From contig JAFMJA010000002.1 of the NCBI GenBank assembly GCA_017853735.1, positions 1 through 29,245 on the forward strand: a stretch of 29,245 nucleotides of DNA, in the 5' to 3' direction. Position numbers and translations under genes: made by a program. Positions within the stretch are counted from its first letter, which is position 1. The number at the start of each line of letters is the position of its first letter. Origin of the DNA: Burkholderiaceae bacterium. Its GTDB lineage: Bacteria > Pseudomonadota > Gammaproteobacteria > Burkholderiales > Burkholderiaceae_C. The notes below the pieces were generated by a model. That model worked only from the letters and a program-made list of their open reading frames with translations, was not told the origin of the DNA and did no database searches. This document shows, one piece after another, positions 1-8,275 of the stretch.

Positions 1-668
1 GGGTGCGGCCCGCGTCTGGCCGACAGGGGTGAGGGGTGGTTGGCCTGCAATACCAGCTGCCCGGGCCGCCGGGGTTTACCCAGCACAGCCATTTTTTTCT
101 GTGCATGAGCCCCCCACAGCATATAAACCCGCGGGCCATCATCGTCCCAAAGCGCCTGAATTATCATGTCAGTAAGCACTTCCCAACCTTGATTCGCATG
201 GGAGGCGGGCTTTCCCTCCTCCACGCTCAGGCAGGTGTTGAGCAGGAGCACCCCCTGGCTGGCCCAATGCGCCAGCGAGCCGCTCGCGGTGCGAACAATT
301 CGGGGCAGGTCGGGGTCGCGCGTCAATTCCTTGAAAATATTTCTTAAAGAGGGAGGCGGTGCAGTGCCTGGCGGCACCGAAAAGGCCAGGCCATGGGCTT
401 GGCCGAGGCCATGGTAGGGGTCCTGACCCAGGATCAAGACGCGAACCTGCGCCCTGGGTGTAAGGGCCAAGGCGCGCAAGGGGTCCGGGGGATAAATTCG
501 GGCACCAGCAGCCAACCTGGACCGGATGAATTCACCCAATCGGTGTGCAGACTCGCTGGCCCAGAACTCGTGCAACAAAGCTTGCCAATCTGACGCCACC
601 GGCCAGTCAGCGGGCGACCACCGGGTGAGGCAGGTGGTCGATCCCAGGTCCAGCCGACCCTGCGTCAT
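1..668 (-). CDS. ung: Uracil-DNA glycosylase, family 1 (C-terminus beyond window edge)
   Basis: Removes uracil from DNA by cleaving the N-glycosidic bond, the first step of base excision repair in the cytoplasm. Reading the minus strand from the ATG at 668 gives 222 uninterrupted codons. They contain the family-1 water-activating motif GQDPYHG with its Asp near residue 83, and the DNA-intercalation motif HPSPLSA just before the left edge of the window. The reading frame runs out of the window, so only the last few residues are missing; E. coli Ung is 229 residues. The gene starts 20 bp after the trpC stop on the same strand and is probably the last gene of the trp transcript. No strong ribosome binding site is visible, and the frame is open upstream into trpC, so the exact start is less certain than the identity. 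Confidence 0.93.
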   Translation of the reverse strand, partial: MTQGRLDLGSTTCLTRWSPADWPVASDWQALLHEFWASESAHRLGEFIRSRLAAGARIYPPDPLRALALTPRAQVRVLILGQDPYHGLGQAHGLAFSVPPGTAPPPSLRNIFKELTRDPDLPRIVRTASGSLAHWASQGVLLLNTCLSVEEGKPASHANQGWEVLTDMIIQALWDDDGPRVYMLWGAHAQKKMAVLGKPRRPGQLVLQANHPSPLSARRGPH

Positions 669-688
669 GATGGCTGGCCCGGCACAGT

Positions 689-1489
689 TCAGCTGAAGAG
701 TTCGGCCAGGGCCAGGCCCGGATCGGGTGCGCGCATGAAGGCCTCGCCAACCAAAAAGGCGTGCACGCCCTCCGCTCGCATGCGCGCCACATCTTCACGG
801 CCAAGAATGCCGCTTTCGGTGACCAGCAGACGCTCGGGCGGCAGTTGTGGCAGGAGCGACAGGGTGGTGTCGAGCGAGACCTCAAAAGTGCGCAGGTTGC
901 GGTTGTTGATACCCACCAAGGGAGTCTTGAGCCGCAGGGCACGTTCCAGTTCAGCGCCATCGTGCACCTCCACCAGCACCGCCATTCCCAGTCCCAGCGC
1001 GATCGTCTCGAATTCAGCCATCTGGCTGTCGCTCAGGCAAGCGGCAATCAGCAATACCGCATCCGCGCCCATGGCTCGCGACTCATAGATCTGATAGGGG
1101 TCGACCATGAAGTCCTTGCGCAAGACCGGCAGGCTGCAGGAGGCACGCGCCTGCTTCAGGTAGTCGGGCTGACCCTGGAAAAACTGCCTATCGGTCAGCA
1201 CCGACAGGCAGGCGGCGCTGACCGGGCCATTGCCCTGGGCATAGCTTTGGGCAATGTCTGCCGGCATGAAGTCCTGGCGTAAAACGCCTTTGCTGGGGCT
1301 GGCCTTCTTGATTTCAGCAATCACAGCGGCCTGACCCTGGCCCAGCTTGGCGCGCAAGGCGCCCACAAAATCGCGGGTCAGCAAGCGCGATTCGGCATCC
1401 GCTCGGATTTCTGCCAGAGGTCTTTTCCTGAGGGCTGCTGCCACCTCCTCGCGCTTGACCGCCACAATCTTGTCCAGAATGTCACTCAT
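689..1489 (-). CDS. trpC: Indole-3-glycerol-phosphate synthase
   Basis: Closes the indole ring in tryptophan synthesis, converting carboxyphenylamino-deoxyribulose 5-phosphate to indole-3-glycerol phosphate with loss of CO2 and water. The 266-residue product is the usual length of a monofunctional TrpC (TIM barrel). It carries the substrate-binding signature IKKASPSKG at about residues 60-68, LRKDFM at about 123-128, which includes the catalytic Lys, and a GINNRNLRTF-type stretch in the C-terminal half. TrpF is not fused to it. It lies 17 bp after trpD and 20 bp before ung, all on the minus strand, so it should be co-transcribed with them. Confidence 0.97.
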   Translation of the reverse strand: MSDILDKIVAVKREEVAAALRKRPLAEIRADAESRLLTRDFVGALRAKLGQGQAAVIAEIKKASPSKGVLRQDFMPADIAQSYAQGNGPVSAACLSVLTDRQFFQGQPDYLKQARASCSLPVLRKDFMVDPYQIYESRAMGADAVLLIAACLSDSQMAEFETIALGLGMAVLVEVHDGAELERALRLKTPLVGINNRNLRTFEVSLDTTLSLLPQLPPERLLVTESGILGREDVARMRAEGVHAFLVGEAFMRAPDPGLALAELFS

Positions 1490-1506
1490 GACCGAACCGC
1501 CTTACC

Positions 1507-2553
1507 TCAATGAGCACCCAGGCGGTGCGCCACCGTCACCAACTGCTCCAGCTTTGCCTTGCCGGCCCCGGAAGCAATCACCTGGCGAGCACGGGTGACG
1601 CCTTGCTCCATGCTTGGAGCCAGGTTGGCCGCATACAGCGCCACGCCCGCATTGAGCGCCACGATATCGCTGGCCACCCCAGGCTTGCCTTCCAGCACCG
1701 ACAACAGCATGTCACGCGACTGCGTTGGCGTCTGCACCTGGAGGACCCGGGTGCTGGCCATGGCCAGGCCGAAGTCTTCCGGGTGGATTTCATACTCGGT
1801 GACCTGCCCGTTCTTCAATTCACCCACCAGGGTGGCGGCCCCCAGGCTGATTTCATCCATGCCATCCTTGCCGTGCACCACGATGGCGCGCTCGGTACCC
1901 AGGCGCTGCAACGCGCGCACCTGAATGCCAACCAGATCGGGGTGAAACACCCCCATCAGGATATTGGGCGCACTGGCGGGGTTGGTCAGCGGACCCAGAA
2001 TATTAAAGATGGTCTTGATACCCAGCTCTCGCCGGATCGGGGCCACATTTTTCATGGCCGGGTGATGGTTGGGGGCAAACATGAACCCGAGGCCTGTCTC
2101 GGCAATGCAGCTGGCAATGGCTTGCGGGCTTAAATTGATATTGACGCCCAACGCCTCCATCACATCGGCACTGCCGCTCTTGCTCGACACACTGCGCCCA
2201 CCATGCTTGCTCACCTTGGCACCGGCCGCCGCCGCCACGAACATGGCACAGGTCGAAATATTGAAGGTATGGGCGCCATCGCCACCCGTGCCCACAATGT
2301 CCACCAGGTGGGCCCGATCCGCCACTTCCACTTTCGTGGAAAACTCGCGCATCACCTGGGCAGCAGCCGTGATCTCGCCAATGGTTTCCTTCTTCACCCT
2401 GAGGCCAGTGATCAGAGCAGCCATCAAGGCCGGCGACATCTCCCCACCCATGATCAAACGCATGAGGTGGAGCATCTCGTCATGAAAGATCTCGCGGTGC
2501 TCAATGACGCGCTGCAGCGCTTCCTGCGGGGTAATCTGATGCGTGTGCGGCAT
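1507..2553 (-). CDS. trpD: Anthranilate phosphoribosyltransferase
   Basis: Transfers the phosphoribosyl group of PRPP to anthranilate, the second committed step to tryptophan. The product is 348 residues, typical of stand-alone TrpD. The PRPP-binding loop GTGGD is at residues 88-92, followed by the NIST segment and the KHGGR motif at about 116-120; both are intact. It begins 9 bp after the trpG stop and ends 17 bp before trpC. The amidotransferase domain is a separate gene here, unlike the enterobacterial TrpGD fusion, which is the usual arrangement in beta-proteobacteria. Confidence 0.97.
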   Translation of the reverse strand: MPHTHQITPQEALQRVIEHREIFHDEMLHLMRLIMGGEMSPALMAALITGLRVKKETIGEITAAAQVMREFSTKVEVADRAHLVDIVGTGGDGAHTFNISTCAMFVAAAAGAKVSKHGGRSVSSKSGSADVMEALGVNINLSPQAIASCIAETGLGFMFAPNHHPAMKNVAPIRRELGIKTIFNILGPLTNPASAPNILMGVFHPDLVGIQVRALQRLGTERAIVVHGKDGMDEISLGAATLVGELKNGQVTEYEIHPEDFGLAMASTRVLQVQTPTQSRDMLLSVLEGKPGVASDIVALNAGVALYAANLAPSMEQGVTRARQVIASGAGKAKLEQLVTVAHRLGAH

Positions 2554-2562
2554 GAAGCCTCC

Positions 2563-3153
2563 TTAAGCTTGATCCAGAAAATTTTTCAACAAAGCGTGCC
2601 CATGTTCGGTCAGGATCGACTCGGGATGAAATTGCACACCCTGCAAAGCCAGTGACTGGTGCTTGACGCCCATGATCTCACCATCCTCTGTCCATGCGGT
2701 GATTTTCAGCGAAGGCGGACAGCTGGCGCGTTCAATGGCCAGCGAGTGGTAGCGGTTCACGGTGAACTGCCGGGGCAGACCGGCAAACACACCCTCCTGG
2801 GTGGTGGTGATCACGCTGGTCTTGCCATGCATCAGCTGCTGCGCGCGCACCACCCTGGCGCCAAAGGCCGCCCCTATGCTTTGATGTCCCAGGCACACCC
2901 CCAGGATAGGCACTCGCCCGGCCAACTGCCGGATGGCGGCCACCGAGATGCCCGCCTCCGCCGGAGAACAAGGCCCGGGCGAGATCACCAGCCGGTCGAG
3001 CTGCCCAGACTCAAGCAGGGCCTCGATTTCGGGCACGGTGATTTCATCGTTGCGGTGCACCTGCACTTGGGCGCCCAACTCCCCAAAATACTGAACGATG
3101 TTGTAAGTGAATGAATCGTAGTTGTCGATCATCAGCAGGCGGATGCGCTTCAT
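2563..3153 (-). CDS. trpG: Anthranilate synthase glutamine amidotransferase subunit
   Basis: Hydrolyses glutamine and channels ammonia to TrpE for anthranilate formation. Related enzymes (PabA) can also serve aminodeoxychorismate synthase, and no separate PabA is visible here. The 196-residue class I amidotransferase shows the triad directly: nucleophile Cys at about 87 in GVCLGHQ, and His176 and Glu178 in FHPES. The oxyanion-strand motif SPGPCSP lies near residue 60. Its ATG overlaps the trpE stop by four bases (ATGA), so translation is probably coupled and keeps the two subunits near equal amounts. Confidence 0.96.
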   Translation of the reverse strand: MKRIRLLMIDNYDSFTYNIVQYFGELGAQVQVHRNDEITVPEIEALLESGQLDRLVISPGPCSPAEAGISVAAIRQLAGRVPILGVCLGHQSIGAAFGARVVRAQQLMHGKTSVITTTQEGVFAGLPRQFTVNRYHSLAIERASCPPSLKITAWTEDGEIMGVKHQSLALQGVQFHPESILTEHGHALLKNFLDQA

Positions 3154-4652
3154 GGCAGCCCCTCTTCGACCAACTCACTGGCGCGCAACACCGCGCGTGC
3201 CTTGGCTTCGGTTTCCTGCCATTCCAGTTCGGGCACCGAATCGGCAACCACCCCTGCGGCGGCCTGCACATGCAACTGCCCGTCCTTGATCACGCCGGTG
3301 CGAATGGCAATGGCCACATCCATATCGCCGGCATAACTCAGGTAACCACAAGCGCCGCCATAGATACCGCGCTTGACCGGCTCAAGCTGGTCGATGAGTT
3401 CCATGGCATGCACCTTGGGCGCCCCGCTCAAGGTACCCGCCGGAAAGGTGGCCCGCAGCACGTCCATATTGCCCATGCCCTCGAGCAACTCGCCCTCGAC
3501 GTTGCTGACGATGTGCATGACATGGCTGTAGCGCTCGACCGCAAAGGCCTCAGTCACCTTGACGCTGCCGACACGGGCAATACGGCCAATGTCATTGCGT
3601 GCCAGATCGATCAGCATCACATGCTCGGCGCGCTCCTTGGGGTCGGCCAGCAGCTCTTGCTCTGCGGCCTTGTCAGCTTCAGCCGTGGCGCCCCGGGGTC
3701 GGGTGCCGGCCAGTGGGCGGATCGTTATTTTCTGCGGGCCTTCTGGTGTCTTTTCCTGGCGCACCAGAATCTCTGGCGAAGAGCCCACCACATGGACATC
3801 CCCCAGATGGTAGTAATACATGTAGGGGCTGGGGTTGAGGGCACGTAGCGCGCGGTACAGACTTAGCGGGCTCTGGGTATAGGGCTTGCTGATCCGCTGT
3901 CCCATCACAATCTGCATGAAGTCGCCGGCCTGGATCAGGCCCTTGGCCCGCGCCACCGCAGCCATGAAATCAGCCTTGGCATAGCCCCTTTGCTGCTCGG
4001 CATGCGGCACCGCTTGTACTGGCGGCACCTGCACGGGCTGATGCAGGCGAGCGCGCAATGCCTGCAGGCGGGCCTGCGCCCTCGCATAGGCATCGGGCTG
4101 GGACGGGTCGGCAAAAACAATCAGGTGCAATTTGCCCGAAAGATTGTCGATCACTGCCAGCTCTTCACATTGCAGCAACAAGATATCGGGGCAGCCCAGG
4201 GTGTCGGGTGGGCAGGTGCTGGCCAGCTTCTTCTCAATATGGCGCACCGTGTCGTAGCCAAAGTAGCCCGCCAGGCCACCACAGAAGCGGGGCAAGCCCG
4301 GCTGCAAAGCCACCTTGAACCGCTTTTGATAGGCGGTGATGAAGTCCAGCGGATTGCCCGGCGCGGTCTCAACCACCACCCCGTCGGTGACCACTTCAGT
4401 CCTGGCCTGCTCGCCAAAACCAGTCGCCCGCAGCAGGGTGCGCGCTGGCAGCCCAATGAAGCTGTAGCGCCCAAAGCGCTCACCCCCCACCACCGACTCG
4501 AGCAGAAATGAATAACAGCCCTGGTCTTGCACATGGGCCAGCTTGAGGTACAGCGACAGCGGGGTCTCCAGATCGGCGAAGGCCTGGTCCTGTAGCGGTA
4601 TTCGGTTAAAGCCCTGTCGGGCAAGCTGATTGAATTCGTTTTCGGTCATCAC
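3150..4652 (-). CDS. trpE: Anthranilate synthase component I
   Basis: Aminates and aromatises chorismate to anthranilate and pyruvate using ammonia delivered by TrpG; it is the normal point of feedback inhibition by tryptophan. The product is 500 residues with the N-terminal regulatory region and the C-terminal chorismate-binding fold (DPKERAEHVMLIDLARND and a GGACGYL stretch). The LLES element at about residues 50-53 matches the tryptophan-binding site known from enteric TrpE, so feedback control is probably retained. Two adjacent starts are possible, GTG at 4652 or ATG at 4649; a GGAAG stretch 8-11 bases upstream serves either. It heads the operon, and 209 bp separate it from rpe on the same strand. 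Confidence 0.96.
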   Translation of the reverse strand: MMTENEFNQLARQGFNRIPLQDQAFADLETPLSLYLKLAHVQDQGCYSFLLESVVGGERFGRYSFIGLPARTLLRATGFGEQARTEVVTDGVVVETAPGNPLDFITAYQKRFKVALQPGLPRFCGGLAGYFGYDTVRHIEKKLASTCPPDTLGCPDILLLQCEELAVIDNLSGKLHLIVFADPSQPDAYARAQARLQALRARLHQPVQVPPVQAVPHAEQQRGYAKADFMAAVARAKGLIQAGDFMQIVMGQRISKPYTQSPLSLYRALRALNPSPYMYYYHLGDVHVVGSSPEILVRQEKTPEGPQKITIRPLAGTRPRGATAEADKAAEQELLADPKERAEHVMLIDLARNDIGRIARVGSVKVTEAFAVERYSHVMHIVSNVEGELLEGMGNMDVLRATFPAGTLSGAPKVHAMELIDQLEPVKRGIYGGACGYLSYAGDMDVAIAIRTGVIKDGQLHVQAAAGVVADSVPELEWQETEAKARAVLRASELVEEGLP

Positions 4653-4682
4653 AGGAGATTCTTCCAGTTTGAGCAGGTGTGG

Positions 4683-4780
4683 CTTGGCGCCAGACCCGTC
4701 AAGTTCATCGATCTGTCACCCACGCCAAGGGGCGACCAAGAAATGCGTCAGGCCATAGCCCAAGCGCAACGGCGCCAGGG
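4683..4780 (-). promoter_or_regulatory. Competing inverted repeats in the trpE leader
   Basis: In the transcript towards trpE, CTTGGCG (4729-4723) can pair with CGCCAAG (4689-4683). The same downstream segment, as TGGCGCCA (4692-4685), can instead pair with TGGCGCC (4778-4772 region), which overlaps the Trp codon W19 of the candidate leader peptide. The two pairings exclude each other, as expected of a ribosome-controlled switch. There is no U-run after the downstream stem, so a classical intrinsic terminator is absent. Any control would act on translation or through Rho. The 3' element lies about 30 bases before the trpE start. Confidence 0.3.
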
Positions 4781-4831
4781 CCATGCCCCCCGGTCACTGC
4801 AACCTGTGATGTCGTTTCGATGGATGAACAT
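4748..4831 (-). CDS. Candidate trp leader peptide (27 codons, three Trp)
   Basis: A short minus-strand frame from ATG at 4831 to TGA at 4748 lies entirely in the rpe-trpE gap. Its second half reads GAWPWRRCAWAMA, with Trp at residues 17, 19 and 24. Three Trp in 27 residues is far above the normal frequency, and the position directly before trpE is where an attenuator leader would be. The Trp codons are spaced rather than tandem, and no good ribosome binding site precedes the ATG. An arginine- and cysteine-rich chance frame remains possible. Confidence 0.35.
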   Translation of the reverse strand: MFIHRNDITGCSDRGAWPWRRCAWAMA

Positions 4832-4861
4832 GGAACAAGTGTATTTCAAATCCCTGCTTGT

Positions 4862-5542
4862 TCACCCCAATGCAGCACGCATTTGCTGGATGACTGCCTG
4901 GTAATCGGGCTTACCGAAAATCGCGCTACCGGCAACAAAGGTGTCCGCACCGGCATCGGCAACCCGGCGGATGTTGTCGGCCTTGATGCCGCCATCCACC
5001 TCCAGTCGGATGTCCCGGCCACAAGCCCGGATGCGTTGGCGCGCCGCCTCGACCTTGCGCAAGGCGCTGTCGATAAAACCCTGGCCACCAAACCCCGGGT
5101 TGACGCTCATGATCAGTATCAGGTCGATGTCGTCGATCACCCAGTCCAGCACATCCAGGGGTTCAGCCGGGTTAAATACCAGGCCCGCCTGGCAACCACG
5201 AGCCTTGATGGCCTGGATGCTGCGATGCACATGGCTGCTGGCGTCCGGGTGAAAACTGACCAGGTCGGCACCCGCATCGATAAATGCTCCAGCCAGCGCG
5301 TCCACCGGTGAGATCATCAGGTGCACATCAATCGGCACGGCCTTGCCGTCATGGGTTTTGGCATGAGGCTTGAGGGCCTGGCAGATCATCGGGCCAAAAG
5401 TCAGGTTGGGCACGTAATGGTTGTCCATCACATCGAAATGGATCCAGTCGGCGCCTGCGGCAATCACGTTGCGCACCTCCTCGCCCAGTCGGGCAAAGTC
5501 GGCCGAGAGAATGGAGGGGGCAATACGGTAGGTGGTGCTCAT
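4862..5542 (-). CDS. rpe: Ribulose-phosphate 3-epimerase
   Basis: Interconverts ribulose 5-phosphate and xylulose 5-phosphate in the pentose phosphate and Calvin pathways. The 226-residue product is the standard length (E. coli 225). It has the N-terminal IAPSILSADF, metal-site HFDVMDNHYVPN, the DVHLM segment, NPGFGGQGF and the EVDGGI phosphate-binding motif. The frame is open far upstream, through the apaG region. The ATG at 5542 is chosen because homology begins immediately (MSTTYRIAPS) and a longer form would overlap apaG. It points away from apaG across a 51-bp gap and towards trpE; the common beta-proteobacterial gph gene is not between rpe and trpE here. Confidence 0.96.
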   Translation of the reverse strand: MSTTYRIAPSILSADFARLGEEVRNVIAAGADWIHFDVMDNHYVPNLTFGPMICQALKPHAKTHDGKAVPIDVHLMISPVDALAGAFIDAGADLVSFHPDASSHVHRSIQAIKARGCQAGLVFNPAEPLDVLDWVIDDIDLILIMSVNPGFGGQGFIDSALRKVEAARQRIRACGRDIRLEVDGGIKADNIRRVADAGADTFVAGSAIFGKPDYQAVIQQMRAALG

Positions 5543-5593
5543 GCGGGTATTTTCGCAGTTAGCATTGGGGTCTGTCCACGCATCAGCCAAATC

Positions 5594-5989
5594 ATGGCCA
5601 AGTATCAGATTCACGTTGAAGTTCAGCCCCGCCACCTTGCCGAACAGTCCGATCCGCAGCAGCGGCTCTATGCGTTCGCCTACACCGTGACCGTCAGCAA
5701 CACCGGTGAGGTGGCCGCCCAGCTGATTTCCCGCCAGTGGAATGTGAATGATGCCCATGGCAACACCGAGCGCGTCAAGGGCCTGGGTGTCGTTGGCCAG
5801 CAGCCCTTGCTGCGGCCAGGAGAAACTTTTGAATACACCAGCGGCACCCGCTTGCGCACGCCCACCGGCACCATGCATGGCAGCTATTTCTTCGTGGCCG
5901 AAGACGGTGAGCGCTTTGAGGTGGACATCCCCATGTTTGTGCTCGATGCCCTGAGCCATGGTGGCGGCAGCGCGCGCACCCTGCATTGA
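5594..5989 (+). CDS. apaG: ApaG domain protein
   Basis: A 131-residue single-domain protein of the ApaG (DUF525) family, which has a fibronectin type III-like beta-sandwich. Genetic links to Co2+/Mg2+ sensitivity are reported in enterics, but the biochemical role is not settled. Family features include the RQWNV segment, GVVGQQPLLRPGETFEYTSG, and GTMHGSYFFV near the C-terminus. The ATG at 5594 gives the standard N-terminus (MAKYQIHV); a longer open frame upstream overlaps rpe and is ignored. It is divergent from rpe, so the 51-bp gap must carry both promoters. It ends 13 bp before thiL. Confidence 0.92.
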   Translation: MAKYQIHVEVQPRHLAEQSDPQQRLYAFAYTVTVSNTGEVAAQLISRQWNVNDAHGNTERVKGLGVVGQQPLLRPGETFEYTSGTRLRTPTGTMHGSYFFVAEDGERFEVDIPMFVLDALSHGGGSARTLH

Positions 5990-6002
5990 TCCTGTCCGGT
6001 GC

Positions 6003-6971
6003 ATGGCCCTGGGTGAATTTGATCTGATCGCGCGCTACTTTCAGCGTCCCGGTCACCAGCTTGCTCAAAGGGTGGTGCTGGGCATTGGCGACGACTGTGC
6101 CCTGCTGCAGCCTGCCCAAGGCCAGCAACTGGCCGTCTCCAGTGACATGCTGGTGGAGGGGCGACATTTTTTTTCGGATGTTGACCCGATGGCACTTGGG
6201 CACAAGGCACTGGCTGTCAACCTCAGCGATCTGGCCGCCTGCGGCGCCTCCCCGTTGGCCTTCACCCTTGCGCTAGCACTGCCCACTGCCGATGCGACCT
6301 GGCTGGGCGGTTTCACAAAAGGTTTGTTTGCACTGGCCGATGCCCACGGCTGCGACCTGATTGGCGGTGACACCACCCGTGGCCCCCTCAATATTTGCAT
6401 CACGGTGTTTGGCCAGGTGCCCAGCAATACCGCTTTGTTGCGATCGGGCGCCCGGGCCGGGGATGAGATCTGGGTATCGGGCACCCTGGGCGATGCCCGA
6501 CTGGCGCTGCAAGCCCGACTGGGTCGCATCGCTGTTCCAGACTACGCCCTTGAGAGCGCGCAACAGCGCCTGGATTGGCCCACGCCACGGGTCGCACTGG
6601 GTCAGGCCTTGCGTGGCCTGGCCAGCGCAGCGATTGACCTGAGCGATGGGCTGGCGGGCGATCTGGGTCATCTTCTTCGGGCCTCTGGCGTTGGCGCCAC
6701 CCTCCACGCCGATGCCGTGTCCGGCTTGTTGGCCTGCCCCTGGATGCCTGCGTCCGAGCGACTTGATCATGTGCTGTCTGGCGGTGACGACTATGAACTG
6801 CTGTTCACAGCAGCCCCTCAAGAGCACGAGCGGGTGCTAGGTGCCGCCCGACAAAGCGGCGTTGCTGTAACCCGCATCGGCAGCATTGAGGACCAAGCTG
6901 GCCTGCGCCTGACGGATGCACAGGGGCAGCCCATCAAAGCGCAACTGTCTTCCTTTGACCATTTCCTATGA
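6003..6971 (+). CDS. thiL: Thiamine-monophosphate kinase
   Basis: Phosphorylates thiamine monophosphate with ATP to give the cofactor thiamine pyrophosphate. The 322-residue product starts with the typical GEFDLIARYF, followed by GIGDDCALL and the DMLVEGRHF metal/ATP site, then NLSDLAACGA and IGGDTTRG. All are hallmarks of the PurM/ThiL fold. The start at 6003 is chosen over an in-frame start at 5958, which would overlap apaG and add a non-conserved leader. The last codons overlap pgpA by four bases (ATGA). Confidence 0.96.
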   Translation: MALGEFDLIARYFQRPGHQLAQRVVLGIGDDCALLQPAQGQQLAVSSDMLVEGRHFFSDVDPMALGHKALAVNLSDLAACGASPLAFTLALALPTADATWLGGFTKGLFALADAHGCDLIGGDTTRGPLNICITVFGQVPSNTALLRSGARAGDEIWVSGTLGDARLALQARLGRIAVPDYALESAQQRLDWPTPRVALGQALRGLASAAIDLSDGLAGDLGHLLRASGVGATLHADAVSGLLACPWMPASERLDHVLSGGDDYELLFTAAPQEHERVLGAARQSGVAVTRIGSIEDQAGLRLTDAQGQPIKAQLSSFDHFL

Positions 6972-7516
6972 CCAGCCCGTCAGATCCCCAGCCCCGCCCG
7001 GTCAATGGAGGCTTCTTGTGGTCGCACCCGGCTCACCTGCTGGCCCTTGGGTTTGGCGCGGGCCTCAGCCCCAAGGCGCCGGGCACTGTGGGCACGGCCT
7101 GGGCCTGGTTGGCCTTCGTAATGTCCATGCCCTGGATGAATGAGGCGCGCTGGGGTCTGCTACTGGTGCTTGCCCTGGCCTTAGGCTGGTGGGCTTGCAG
7201 CGTAACTGCGCGCAACCTGGAGCGGGTTGATCCGGGTCAGATTGTGTGGGACGAGATCGTTGCCTTCTGGTTGGTGCTGTGGCTGATCATGCCCGCCGGT
7301 CTGCCGGAGCAAATCGCTGCATTTGTTTTGTTTCGTTTTTTTGATGCGGTCAAGCCTGGCCCGGTCGGCTGGGCTGACCGCTTGTTCCATGATCCCACTT
7401 TTGCCCGATCGATGCCGCAATGGGGTCGCGCTGGCCTTGGCATCCTGTTTGACGACCTGGTCGCCGCGGCCTGCACCCTCTTGGTGCTGGCCGGCTGGCG
7501 CACGCTGTGGGCTTAG
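6968..7516 (+). CDS. pgpA: Phosphatidylglycerophosphatase A
   Basis: Inner-membrane phosphatase that removes the phosphate of phosphatidylglycerophosphate to make phosphatidylglycerol. The 182-residue protein has the family motifs GLSPKAPGTVGT near residue 37, DEIVAFW in the middle and RFFDAVKPGPVGW after it. Several hydrophobic segments separate them, consistent with a small polytopic membrane protein. The ATG overlaps the thiL stop (ATGA), a very common thiL-pgpA arrangement. The 3' end abuts, and in antisense overlaps, the decayed DoxX-like frame on the other strand. Confidence 0.94.
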   Translation: MTSPSDPQPRPVNGGFLWSHPAHLLALGFGAGLSPKAPGTVGTAWAWLAFVMSMPWMNEARWGLLLVLALALGWWACSVTARNLERVDPGQIVWDEIVAFWLVLWLIMPAGLPEQIAAFVLFRFFDAVKPGPVGWADRLFHDPTFARSMPQWGRAGLGILFDDLVAAACTLLVLAGWRTLWA

Positions 7517-7529
7517 GGGTAGCTCTCGA

Positions 7530-7637
7530 CAAGCCCACGGTCAGCCGTACCAGCATCCAGGTCAGGGGCTCAACCGCATCATAAAAAGCCTTGAGATCGG
7601 TAAACAAGGGTTTTGATTCGTTCTGTGCATCGTTCAT
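7530..7637 (-). pseudogene. Truncated 5' end of a DoxX-like membrane protein gene
   Basis: A minus-strand start at 7637 is preceded by a good ribosome binding site (AAGGA, 8 bases upstream). It encodes MNDAQNESKP, then a DLKAFYDAVEPLTW and LVRLTVGL segment. This looks like the start of DoxX-family proteins just as the first membrane helix begins. After about 36 codons the resemblance stops, and the frame simply continues antisense through the 3' end of pgpA to 7350 with shadow-type composition. The remaining DoxX helices are absent. I read this as a gene start left behind by a deletion that joined it to the pgpA end. A real short peptide cannot be excluded. The 279-bp gap between pgpA and pncC holds little else: a GGCCC/GGGCC hairpin at 7710-7728 and no clear promoter. 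Confidence 0.5.
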
Positions 7638-7795
7638 GGAGATCATCCTTTACCCATTGCAGGGGCTTGGTTGGGCTTGACTGCTATATTGGTTACTACA
7701 GGCTGTGAAGGCCCTTGCCCATCGGGCCACATTGCGGGGATGTACCTTGCGACTTCCAGTTGCCAAATACCCTGAAACAGAATACGTTCACACCA

Positions 7796-8275
7796 ATGAC
7801 TACTAGCGATGCCCTGGTGATTCATCTGGCCAACCAACTCAAGGCCCGCCACTGGTTGCTGGCCAGCGCAGAAAGCTGCACCGGCGGCTTGATCGCCGGC
7901 GCCTGCACCGACCTGAGTGGCTCGAGCGACTGGTTTGATCGCGGCTTTGTCACTTACTCCAATTCGGCCAAGGAAGAGATGCTGGGTGTGGATTCCCAGC
8001 TGATTGCCCGCCATGGCGCGGTGAGCGAGCCAGTGGTACGCGCCATGGCCAGTGGCGCCCTGGCCCATTCGCGCGCCCAGGTGGCCGTGGCCGTGACCGG
8101 TATCGCCGGGCCCACTGGTGGCAGTGCGGACAAGCCGGTTGGCACGGTCTGGTTTGGATTTGCCATCCCGGGTCGCCTATCCAGCGAACGCATGCTGTTC
8201 AGTGGCGACCGCGCAGGTGTTCGCCAAGCCACGGTTTTGCATGCCTTGCAGCGCCTGGTGGAGTTGACCGCATGA
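7796..8275 (+). CDS. pncC: Nicotinamide-nucleotide amidohydrolase (CinA C-terminal domain)
   Basis: Deamidates NMN to nicotinate mononucleotide in the pyridine nucleotide cycle. The 159-residue protein is the stand-alone CinA C-terminal domain, like E. coli PncC/YgaD. It has AESCTGG (catalytic Ser), a GFVTYSNSAKEEMLGV block carrying the conserved Tyr and Lys, MASGAL, and AVTGIAGPTGG. The N-terminal MoaB-like domain of full CinA is missing. The ATG at 7796 gives a family-like N-terminus; an in-frame upstream start at 7715 adds unrelated residues. Its stop overlaps the start of the next gene by four bases (ATGA). Confidence 0.93.
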   Translation: MTTSDALVIHLANQLKARHWLLASAESCTGGLIAGACTDLSGSSDWFDRGFVTYSNSAKEEMLGVDSQLIARHGAVSEPVVRAMASGALAHSRAQVAVAVTGIAGPTGGSADKPVGTVWFGFAIPGRLSSERMLFSGDRAGVRQATVLHALQRLVELTA

